Assembly: GCA_016930115.1 (NCBI GenBank)
Contig: JAFGHN010000145.1
Coordinates: 1 to 12,967, forward strand
DNA: 12,967 nt
Direction: 5' to 3'
DNA from: Spirochaetales bacterium
Lineage (GTDB): Bacteria > Spirochaetota > Spirochaetia > ARS1246
Shown here: positions 7,070 through 12,967 of the stretch, piece after piece
Layout of the letters: the number at the start of each line of letters is the position of its first letter
How positions within the stretch are numbered: the stretch's first letter is position 1
The notes under the pieces: generated by a model
The model's input: only the letters and a program-made list of their open reading frames with translations
Database searches by the model: none
What the model was told of the DNA's origin: nothing
Program-made: the position numbers and the translations under genes

Positions 7070-8085
7070 GTTCGTCCGGTGACCTCCAAATAGCCGTTTT
7101 CGCAGAACCAGTCATAGGCGGCGCGTACCGCTTGTTCCACCGGTGTCTGCGGAAGCCCGAGCTCCCGCACCGCCTTCGCGGCACTGTAAAAATGATATTC
7201 CGTCGAAATCCTCGCCATGGGCAGGCTGATTTTGGGTTCGCTGCGGGTGAGAATTCCCGCGGCCGAGCCAAGGAAGCCCACCGCACGGCTGAGCGCCGCA
7301 GGGATCCTCCTGCGCGGCGGCTTTACACCCACCACACGGGCAACAAGATCGAAGAACTCGTGATAGGTCAGGTTTTCATTCCCCAGAATGTAGCTCTCCC
7401 CGGCGCTGCCCTTCACCAGCGCATTGACCGCACCGGCGGCTGCATCCTTGACATACAGAAAGCAGCGCCCGCCGGATGTGTAACCCGGCACTTCACCCCT
7501 GGCAATCGCCAGGATCATGCGTCCGGACCCGGGCTTGGTATCGTAAGGGCCGAGCATAAAGGTGGGAGCAACGATGACGGCCGGCAACCCGTTCCGGCTT
7601 ACCGCCTCAAGAACGCGTTGGTGCGCTTCGTATTTGGTATCCATGTATCCGAGCCCGTATATGCTGCATGCGTAAGGTTTTGACTCGTCCCCTGGAGCTT
7701 CCTTCGTGCCAAAACCAAAGGTGTTCGCCGAACCGATATGGACAAGACGTTTGACTGAAACCGCCAAGGCAGCGCGGATGACGCTCAAGGTTCCTTCAAC
7801 GTTTATCTCGTAGAGCAGTTTACTCCGCGCCGGCCAGATGTTTGTTGACGCCGCCGTATGGATCAGGTAATCACAGCCTTCCGCGGCCTTGACAACCGCG
7901 GCGGTTTCACGTATGTCCCCGCCGATACATTCCACCGGGAGGTCCCGGAGGGTAGCGGGGTCGCGGCCGGGTTCGGTAAGAGCGCGGACCTGATACCCGC
8001 GGCTCAGGAGTTCGCGCACGATATTCGTCCCAAGAAAACCGTCTCCACCGGTAACGAGAACGCGTTCATTCGTGTTTTGATTCAT
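7066..8085 (-). CDS. Extended SDR: NAD-dependent epimerase/dehydratase family protein
   Basis: This is an NAD(P)-dependent oxidoreductase or epimerase of the extended SDR superfamily, 339 residues, near the usual 320-340. The Rossmann loop is TGGDGFLG at 12-19, D57 sits in GGDIRE, and HTAAS at 76-80 is the usual active-site strand. Catalytic residues are S119 (HIGSANTFG), Y147 and K151 (YMDTK). The region after 170 (VIVAPTFMLGPYD) and CFLYVKDAAAGAVNAL near 208-223 form the substrate domain. The overall pattern is like dihydroflavonol-4-reductase, 3-beta-hydroxysteroid-dehydrogenase-like and HpnA-type proteins, so a lipid or sterol-like substrate is as likely as a nucleotide sugar; I cannot decide. 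The ATG at 8085 has AGAGGTG about 8 bases upstream. It is 42 bases after the PAS gene and overlaps the next SDR by 4 bases. Confidence 0.9.
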   Translation of the reverse strand: MNQNTNERVLVTGGDGFLGTNIVRELLSRGYQVRALTEPGRDPATLRDLPVECIGGDIRETAAVVKAAEGCDYLIHTAASTNIWPARSKLLYEINVEGTLSVIRAALAVSVKRLVHIGSANTFGFGTKEAPGDESKPYACSIYGLGYMDTKYEAHQRVLEAVSRNGLPAVIVAPTFMLGPYDTKPGSGRMILAIARGEVPGYTSGGRCFLYVKDAAAGAVNALVKGSAGESYILGNENLTYHEFFDLVARVVGVKPPRRRIPAALSRAVGFLGSAAGILTRSEPKISLPMARISTEYHFYSAAKAVRELGLPQTPVEQAVRAAYDWFCENGYLEVTGRT

Positions 8086-8127
8086 AAAAGCGCACCTCTA
8101 AGAACTGTAGGCTTGACATCACCGCGT

Positions 8128-8901
8128 TCAGCCTGAGCGCCGTCTGAAAACACCCTTGCGCCTATCCGGCCGGCTTCTGGATTTTGCGCCCTGCGACGGC
8201 CTCTGGGGTATATGTATGGCCCCGCCAAAGAGCAAAACCACGTAAGCGAGCTCATTCCTCCTGTCACGGATTGCGGCAAGCGTGAGAGGGTTCTTGAGCT
8301 CGTTCAGTTCCACCGAGGTTTTGCGTCTGTCCAGTTCCAGCACCGAATCCCTGAACGGCACCTCCGGGAACACCGTTTCAACGTTTCTGCCGATAAGCTC
8401 GGACCGGTTATGGTCCGTTTGTCCGGCCGCGTTTTCTCCGATATACCGTATGTATCCTTGCACGTCCGTCACAAGAAGGGGGGCCTGAATATTGTGCATT
8501 AAGAAATCGACAAGCTCCGACAACGCGCTGATCTTCAGGGTTTTTCTCTCGTTCAAGGCGTTGAGCGAGAAATAGAGCAGGGTTATCCGCTCGCCTATCG
8601 GTCCGAGCTTCTTCATGCTCAATTCCGGAGAAAAATCTCCCCGCTTGTTCAACTCGATGAGCTTGTCGAGCTCCCTGTAGAGCGACAATGTCCGCCAGGC
8701 TACCGCGAGAAAAGCGACAAGGACAACCATCGCTCCGGTGACGGCAATATAAAGGACGCTTTCCGCTTTTGCTTTGAGCTGTGAGCTTGAAACGGCGTTA
8801 TCACCGCTCAACTCGAGGTACGCGTAAACGCCGGTCCCCAGGATAAACGCGGTGAATAAAACGCAGAAAACAACGGCGGTGCTTCTTTTCAGCAGTATCA
8901 T
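8128..8901 (-). CDS. Two-helix membrane protein with one PAS domain (possible sensor)
   Basis: Residues 8-28 and 49-70 are strong membrane helices with a short, roughly 20-residue loop between them. Residues 71-120 form a charged helical linker resembling a HAMP or signalling helix. Residues about 127-226 look like a PAS domain (LVTDVQGYIRYIGENAAGQT, then SELIGRNVETVFPE). The 257-residue protein ends in a basic tail (RPDRRKGVFRRRSG). There is no histidine kinase, GGDEF, guanylate cyclase or methyl-accepting domain, so it lacks a recognisable output. It begins 7 bases after the ktrA stop, in the same direction, so it is very likely co-transcribed with the potassium transporter. An in-frame ATG start with only a distant AAGGGA upstream suggests translational coupling. 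It might sense something at the membrane and act through protein contact, perhaps on KtrA/KtrB; that is inference. Confidence 0.8.
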   Translation of the reverse strand: MILLKRSTAVVFCVLFTAFILGTGVYAYLELSGDNAVSSSQLKAKAESVLYIAVTGAMVVLVAFLAVAWRTLSLYRELDKLIELNKRGDFSPELSMKKLGPIGERITLLYFSLNALNERKTLKISALSELVDFLMHNIQAPLLVTDVQGYIRYIGENAAGQTDHNRSELIGRNVETVFPEVPFRDSVLELDRRKTSVELNELKNPLTLAAIRDRRNELAYVVLLFGGAIHIPQRPSQGAKSRSRPDRRKGVFRRRSG

Positions 8902-8908
8902 AGCCCAA

Positions 8909-9601
8909 TCAATATCCCTTGAGCGCGTCTATATCTTCGTTCGTGCCCACTATGAGCATGACATCGGTTTCTTCCGGAACGTCACTGCCGCTTGGAAAGA
9001 TGACCTGCTCTTTCCGGATCGAATTGCCCGTCTCATCGATCGACAGCGTGACCCTGGTAATGGCGATTACGTTGATGTTGAACTTGCCGCGGAGGTCGAG
9101 CTTGGCCAGGCTTTTGCCCACAAAGCTCTTCGGCGGGTAGAGCTCGGCGACGCTCACCGTCTGTGTTACCGGTATCCGGTCAAGCACCTGGGGCGACATG
9201 AGCTTGCTGCCGATACGGATGCCTTCGTCGATTTCGATGTTGACGATCTCATCGGCCCCAATCTGCTTCAATACCTGTTCATGGAGCTCGGAGATCGCCC
9301 TTGCGAGGATATACGGCACGCCGACCCGCTTGAGCAGCGCCGTTGTGAGTATACTCGCGGCGATATTGTCGCCTATCGCCACAACCGCCACGTCCACATC
9401 GTCAAGAGGCGCGTCTGTCAGACTGTCCACATCGGTGGCGTCGAGCAAAATAGCCTGGGTCGCCGTATCCTTTATCCTGTCGATAAGCGTCGCGTCATTG
9501 TCGATGGCGATAACACGCCCGCCGCGATCGGTAATGATTTCGCACACCTTACGGCCAAAGGTGCCGAGCCCGATAACGGCGAACACTTTTTCTTTTGCCA
9601 T
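8909..9601 (-). CDS. ktrA: Potassium uptake regulatory subunit, RCK (TrkA/KtrA) protein
   Basis: This is the cytoplasmic gating ring subunit of a Ktr-type potassium uptake system; it binds ATP/ADP or NAD(H) and opens or closes KtrB. It has 230 residues, the typical single RCK_N plus RCK_C length of KtrA, unlike the double-length TrkA. RCK_N holds the nucleotide loop GLGTFG at 11-16, D34 and D36 at the end of the second strand (VIAIDND), and the conserved ARAISELHEQVLKQIGADEI at 100-119. RCK_C runs from about 143 to the end. GAGGAG (9612-9607) lies 5 bases before the ATG at 9601. It follows ktrB by 35 bases, which gives the order ktrB-ktrA. Confidence 0.95.
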   Translation of the reverse strand: MAKEKVFAVIGLGTFGRKVCEIITDRGGRVIAIDNDATLIDRIKDTATQAILLDATDVDSLTDAPLDDVDVAVVAIGDNIAASILTTALLKRVGVPYILARAISELHEQVLKQIGADEIVNIEIDEGIRIGSKLMSPQVLDRIPVTQTVSVAELYPPKSFVGKSLAKLDLRGKFNINVIAITRVTLSIDETGNSIRKEQVIFPSGSDVPEETDVMLIVGTNEDIDALKGY

Positions 9602-9606
9602 TGCCT

Positions 9607-9612
9607 CTCCTC
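9607..9612 (-). promoter_or_regulatory. Ribosome binding site of ktrA
   Basis: GAGGAG on the minus strand lies 5 bases before the ATG at 9601, within the purine run GAGGAGAGGCA. It supports that start and independent translation of ktrA after ktrB. Confidence 0.7.
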
Positions 9613-9636
9613 AGGGAATTAATAATACAGGCCGGT

Positions 9637-11376
9637 TCAACCGATTGCAATCTCGCCGCGGGGATACTCTATCCGTATCTTTCTCGTTCCCAGAGACGCC
9701 GCCGCCAATACGGTCAGCGGCCCGACACGCCCGAGGAACATGAGGAAGATAATCACCGCTTTCCCCGGGATGGAGAGTGCCGCGGTTATCCCCGAGGACA
9801 ATCCGACCGTCCCGAAAGCCGATACGGCCTCAAAAACGATATGTTCAATCGGTGCGTTTTCGAAAAGCGCAAGAAGAAGAGAACCGGTGGCAATAACCGT
9901 CACGGCGAACAGTAGAATGAGAAACGCCCTGAGCACGGTGTTGATGGTAATCGAGTTGTGGTACAGCGTTACTGATTTGCGGTCGCGAAGCGTCGCGCTG
10001 ATATACGCGATCATCACCGCGGCGGTATTCACCTTCAGCCCGCCGGCAGTGCTTCCCGATGCTCCACCTATAAACATAAAGATCGCCATGGCCACATAAG
10101 TGACCGGTCGCAGGCCCGAGAAGGGAATTGTATTGAAACCGGCGGTGCGTAACGTGACGGACTGGAAAAACGCCGAAAGGTACTGCTCTCCCAGACCGTA
10201 ATCTGCCATCGTATACGCGTGTTCGAGGCCGTATACTGCCATCATACCCGCAAGAATCAGTAACGCCGAACCGGTGAGCACGACTTTCGTATTCATGGTC
10301 ATCCTGACGAGCTTTTCCTGCATCTTTCGTACCGACCGGTGATAGCGATTGGCGAGGCACTCACCCACATTGATGATGACGCTAAAACTGATCCCGCCCA
10401 GGATAATGAGGAGTGCTATCACCGTTACGAGGAATCCGTTGGTGCGTACGCCTTCAAGGCTGTTAGAGAAGGTGGAAAAGCCGGCGTTGCAGAACGCGGA
10501 AATACTGTGAAACACCGCGGTAAACAAGGCGCCATCGACGTCGCCTCTGAGCGCAGGGGCAAATCCCAAGAACAAGAGCGCCGCACCGATTCCTTCGATT
10601 GCAAAAGTGATGACGATGATGTTGCTCAGGCTCCGGGCAAGTTTGGTCATGTCTCTTTCACTGAGCATGTATGAAATAAGCATCTTGTCCTCGATCGACA
10701 TGGATCTGCGGAGCACAAAGATGGTGAAAAACGAGAGGATCATGATACCGAGGCCGCCGATCTGTATGAGCACCAGAATCACTATCTTGCCGTACAAGCT
10801 GAAGGCGATCGCGGTATCCACAACGATGAGGCCCGTCACACACACCGCCGAGGTCGAGGTGAACAAAGCGTCTATAAAGGACAGCCCGCGGCCTGCGGCG
10901 GACGTGAACGGCATCATGAGCAAGAGCGTCCCTACCAGAATCACGAGTAAAAAACTGAAAAGTATCGTCTGCGCCGGGCGCGCCGTTATCTCTTCGATAA
11001 ACGAAGAAAGACGCCGCAGGCGGTTGAAAACCTTTAGAAGAATGAACAGGTTCCGGACGATGACCAGGACAAACGGCAACTGGCCGATGGACCCTGCCTC
11101 AAAGGCGAGAACCGACAGCTTGTTATATGCGAACAGAATAACGAAAGCCCCAGTGAAAACCAGAGAAGGCAGGTTCTGCTTGATATACACGCGCTTATAT
11201 GCAGCCTTCCGGAACCCGGCGATGACCTCAAACAGAATCAGCAATACGACAACGTAATCGACAATTGAAACGGCCATCCGCATGGCGGGGGAAAGCTCGT
11301 CGACCTGCTCGACAAAGAGCGAGACAACGCTTAACAGCAGCGTAACCACAAGCAGCGCTTTCATCCCCGCCAGCAT
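9637..11376 (-). CDS. ktrB: Potassium uptake membrane subunit KtrB (TrkH family) with extra N-terminal four-helix domain
   Basis: This is the ion-conducting subunit that moves K+ (often with Na+) into the cell. The core, about 135-579, has four membrane-pore-membrane repeats. Filter segments are SAVCVTG (176-182), FCNAGF (295-300), TLRTAGF (408-414) and FGTVGLS (521-527), each with the conserved glycine. The intramembrane gating loop is FIGGASGSTAGGLK at 435-448, and R550 in FLGRVGP is the conserved arginine of the last helix. KtrB is usually about 440-460 residues; this protein is 579. The extra ~130 N-terminal residues hold four putative helices, about 5-22, 35-54, 70-90 and 100-117. The fourth carries basic residues R108, K115, R119, R121 and R122, resembling a voltage-sensor S4. 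The ATG at 11376 has only a weak ribosome site, and ATG 11364 is possible. It diverges from the LapA gene. Confidence 0.94.
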   Translation of the reverse strand: MLAGMKALLVVTLLLSVVSLFVEQVDELSPAMRMAVSIVDYVVVLLILFEVIAGFRKAAYKRVYIKQNLPSLVFTGAFVILFAYNKLSVLAFEAGSIGQLPFVLVIVRNLFILLKVFNRLRRLSSFIEEITARPAQTILFSFLLVILVGTLLLMMPFTSAAGRGLSFIDALFTSTSAVCVTGLIVVDTAIAFSLYGKIVILVLIQIGGLGIMILSFFTIFVLRRSMSIEDKMLISYMLSERDMTKLARSLSNIIVITFAIEGIGAALLFLGFAPALRGDVDGALFTAVFHSISAFCNAGFSTFSNSLEGVRTNGFLVTVIALLIILGGISFSVIINVGECLANRYHRSVRKMQEKLVRMTMNTKVVLTGSALLILAGMMAVYGLEHAYTMADYGLGEQYLSAFFQSVTLRTAGFNTIPFSGLRPVTYVAMAIFMFIGGASGSTAGGLKVNTAAVMIAYISATLRDRKSVTLYHNSITINTVLRAFLILLFAVTVIATGSLLLALFENAPIEHIVFEAVSAFGTVGLSSGITAALSIPGKAVIIFLMFLGRVGPLTVLAAASLGTRKIRIEYPRGEIAIG

Positions 11377-11394
11377 AGTCCACTGCCGCGCTTC

Positions 11395-11424
11395 TTGACA
11401 ACCGATTCACGCCGTGCGTATGCT
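11395..11424 (+). promoter_or_regulatory. Promoter of the LapA-domain gene
   Basis: A perfect TTGACA -35 box (11395-11400) is followed after 18 bases by TATGCT (11419-11424), a 4/6 match to the -10 consensus. Transcription would start near 11431, only about 5 bases before the ATG at 11436. It lies in the 59-base divergent gap. I could not find a convincing promoter for ktrB on the other strand of this gap. Confidence 0.55.
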
Positions 11425-11435
11425 ATGACAACACA

Positions 11436-11843
11436 ATGGTTAGACTTGTCTTCAGCATCGTATTTCTTGTGATTCTTGCGGTTTTTATCGCTTTCAACGC
11501 GCACTTCAATACGGATGTCAATCTGTTCGGATACAAAATGACAGGCGTGCCCACCGTCGCCGTGGTCCTGCTTACTCTTGTTGCGGGCGTGCTCTACTCG
11601 TTCGGGCTCTATCTTATTGCGTATTTCTCGAAACGGCGGGCCGGGAAAGCAAAAGAGCTGAAACGGAAGAACGCCGAAAAGACAAAAGAACTCAAATCAC
11701 AGGAAGAAGAGCTGAAAACCGCCAAGGCCTCTCTTAACACGGCTGATGAAGCTGGGGCGTCCGTCGGTGGATTGTTGGCACAACCCCGGAAAAAAACCCG
11801 CGGTATCTTCAAAGGTCTCGGCAAAAAGTCAAAACGCCGGTAG
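11436..11843 (+). CDS. Small two-helix membrane protein, LapA-domain type
   Basis: This 135-residue protein has a first membrane helix at about 4-20, a short loop containing NTDVNLFGYKMTGVP (25-39), a second helix at 39-63, and a cytoplasmic basic coiled coil at about 66-100 followed by a lysine/arginine-rich tail (KKTRGIFKGLGKKSKRR). The layout and the loop sequence fit the LapA (DUF1049) domain family; E. coli LapA takes part in envelope lipopolysaccharide assembly control, but the role in this organism is unknown. It is the only plus-strand gene. No ribosome site is seen before the ATG and the predicted leader is about 5 bases, so it may be translated as a near-leaderless mRNA. It converges with the coiled-coil gene across 41 bases. 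Confidence 0.8.
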   Translation: MVRLVFSIVFLVILAVFIAFNAHFNTDVNLFGYKMTGVPTVAVVLLTLVAGVLYSFGLYLIAYFSKRRAGKAKELKRKNAEKTKELKSQEEELKTAKASLNTADEAGASVGGLLAQPRKKTRGIFKGLGKKSKRR

Positions 11844-11884
11844 GGAGGACCCGGAGCCGCGAGTCAGGCCGTCACTGGATCTCT
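11844..11884. other. Convergent intergenic gap without a recognisable terminator
   Basis: These 41 bases separate the stops of the LapA-domain gene and the coiled-coil gene. I see no stem-loop with a T run in either direction. A small CCGCC-N5-GGCGG repeat nearby (11911-11925) lies inside the coiled-coil gene and has no T run. Confidence 0.5.
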
Positions 11885-12967
11885 TCAACTTTCCTTCTCT
11901 CCAGGTTCCGCCGGAGCGGCGGTTAACTTTGCTTCCTCGATCTGCAAGCTTTCTAAGTCTCCAAACAGTTTTTCCTTCTCCGCTATGTCTCTGTCCAGCA
12001 CCGCTCTCGATTCTTCCAGTTCCTTTATTCGTGCTTTCATCGCGGCCAGCTCGTTGTCCAGGTTATCTTTCCGCTTTTGCAGCTGCTTGATTTCAAGCCC
12101 CGCTTCAACACGCTCAAGAAGCTGCTTGTAGTGCTTGGTCTCATCCTCATTACGCTTGATGGCCGCGACTGTTCTCGATACCCTGGCGCTTACGGTTTCA
12201 TCGTTCTTACATGTCGAGTAGAAATCCATTCCGATGACGCCGAGATATTCCTGAAGCTCATTTTCCAGACGTCGTACCGCATGTTCGAGATTCTTCAGCG
12301 GATTCCGGATTCCCGCACTACGTTCCATCTCAAGCCTCTCATCGGCAAGCCGTTCGCTCTCGAGCTCCAATTCGCTCATCCGTTTCCGGGCAAACTTGAG
12401 ACTTTCGATTGTCTCGCTGACCGGCGCGATCCGCCGCGAGAGGACGGTGTCGCTCTGCATTCCCTGAAAATCCGCCGATTCGCAGAGCTGCTCGCCCAGA
12501 CGCTTCAACCGGCGGTTGCGCTGCATTTCCCGCGTTTTCAGGTTTCCGCGCAGGACAATCCCCTTCCCTCTTTTTAGCGTTTTACCGATGAAGGAGCCCG
12601 GTCCGGCGGAAGATTCCAGCCGTTGCAACTCCCGTTCCTTCTCGGCGATTCCACTCTCAAGTTGTTCCATGTCATCGAACAGTTCCGTTATATCTCGAAA
12701 CAAGGCGGGAGATTGTCGGTAGAGCTCAAAAGCTGCGGCGCCGATACCTTCGTAATGTTCTTCCATCACCGTTCGCAGTTGCTCTAACTGCGAGCTGACC
12801 GAGCGCTGTTCATCGCCGGATTCCTTAAGACCGCGCTCCAGCTCCCGCAGCCTGTCAAGTGTCTTGTTTTTCTCGCGGATTTCGGCACGAATCTGCCTGA
12901 TAGACGACAACTTCTCTCCAAGGGTTTCTTTCCATGCCCCCTCGCTCTTCGTTGTGCTGAGGGCATC
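11885..12967 (-). CDS. Long coiled-coil protein of unknown function (5' end beyond window edge)
   Basis: The frame is open from the right edge to a TGA at 11887-11885, giving 360 visible residues. Most of it is charged heptad-like helix: about 20-70, 97-121, 185-241 and 264-349 counted from the window edge, rich in Glu, Arg, Leu and Lys. A central basic stretch, GKTLKRGKGIVLRGN near 128-142, breaks the coil. There is no signal peptide, membrane helix or catalytic motif that I recognise in the visible part. An in-frame TTG at 12910 could be a start (341 residues), but the nearest GGAGAG is only 3 bases away, and the 19 codons before it continue without a stop, so I think the true start lies outside the window. 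A cytoskeletal, scaffold or SMC-like accessory role is possible; I do not assign one. Confidence 0.7.
   Translation of the reverse strand, partial: DALSTTKSEGAWKETLGEKLSSIRQIRAEIREKNKTLDRLRELERGLKESGDEQRSVSSQLEQLRTVMEEHYEGIGAAAFELYRQSPALFRDITELFDDMEQLESGIAEKERELQRLESSAGPGSFIGKTLKRGKGIVLRGNLKTREMQRNRRLKRLGEQLCESADFQGMQSDTVLSRRIAPVSETIESLKFARKRMSELELESERLADERLEMERSAGIRNPLKNLEHAVRRLENELQEYLGVIGMDFYSTCKNDETVSARVSRTVAAIKRNEDETKHYKQLLERVEAGLEIKQLQKRKDNLDNELAAMKARIKELEESRAVLDRDIAEKEKLFGDLESLQIEEAKLTAAPAEPGEKES

Noticed and set aside
8112..8140. A TTGACA-like -35 box on the plus strand between the PAS and epimerase genes
   Set aside because: No -10 box follows at the right distance and no plus-strand gene starts downstream.
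8128..8901. Calling the PAS protein a histidine kinase
   Set aside because: There is no H-box or ATPase domain; the protein ends about 30 residues after the PAS domain in a basic tail with a proper stop.
8852..9622. A 256-residue plus-strand open frame opposite ktrA and the start of the PAS gene
   Set aside because: It mirrors ktrA, which has clear RCK motifs and a strong ribosome site. The translation has no recognisable domain and is an antisense shadow.
11911..11925. CCGCC-N5-GGCGG stem as a terminator for the LapA-domain gene
   Set aside because: It lies inside the coding end of the convergent gene and has no T run on either side.

Overview
This is a dense bacterial chromosomal segment, moderately GC-rich, with ten of eleven genes on the minus strand and almost no spare DNA. 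It contains no rRNA, tRNA, CRISPR array, insertion sequence or phage gene that I can see. The most informative taxonomic marker is the parE-parC pair: about 597 and 665 residues, shorter than the usual GyrB/GyrA, in the order parE then parC, with a joint of one shared base. As far as I recall, the spirochaete (Borrelia-type) topoisomerase IV subunits have a similar order and size. Together with an archaeal/fungal-type aspartate-semialdehyde dehydrogenase this makes Spirochaetota my best guess, with a PVC-group bacterium as an alternative. It is an inference, not a demonstrated assignment.

Layout, read along the minus strand from the right edge. (1) 12967-11885 is a long coiled-coil protein whose reading frame is still open at the right edge. 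(2) 11436-11843 is the only plus-strand gene, a small two-helix LapA-domain membrane protein with its own promoter; it converges on the coiled-coil gene and diverges from the potassium genes. (3) 11376-8128 is a potassium-uptake cluster: ktrB (membrane subunit with an extra four-helix N-terminal domain), ktrA (RCK gating subunit), and a two-helix membrane protein with one PAS domain 7 bases after ktrA. (4) 8085-6260 holds two short-chain dehydrogenase/reductase genes overlapping as ATGA: an extended NAD-dependent epimerase/dehydrogenase and a classical SDR with a hydrophobic C-terminal tail. They may be co-transcribed with the ktr cluster, since only 42 bases separate them. (5) A 215-base intergenic region carries a good sigma-70-type promoter and a 17-base inverted repeat. 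(6) 6044-1011 is a tight operon parE-parC-Eis-like acetyltransferase. (7) After 96 bases with a weak promoter candidate and a hairpin comes asd, cut by the left edge.

How the genes work together: KtrB and KtrA form a potassium channel-like transporter whose gate is set by nucleotide binding to KtrA. The PAS protein next to them is a plausible but unproven sensor partner. ParE and ParC form the heterotetrameric type IIA topoisomerase that decatenates or relaxes DNA. The Eis-like acetyltransferase and asd are probably unrelated cargo on the same transcript direction. I do not see a clear new multi-gene defence or mobile system here. The most interesting signals are the voltage-sensor-like N-terminal domain of KtrB, the unusual residues at both quinolone-contact positions of the topoisomerase, and the orphan membrane PAS protein in the ktr cluster.
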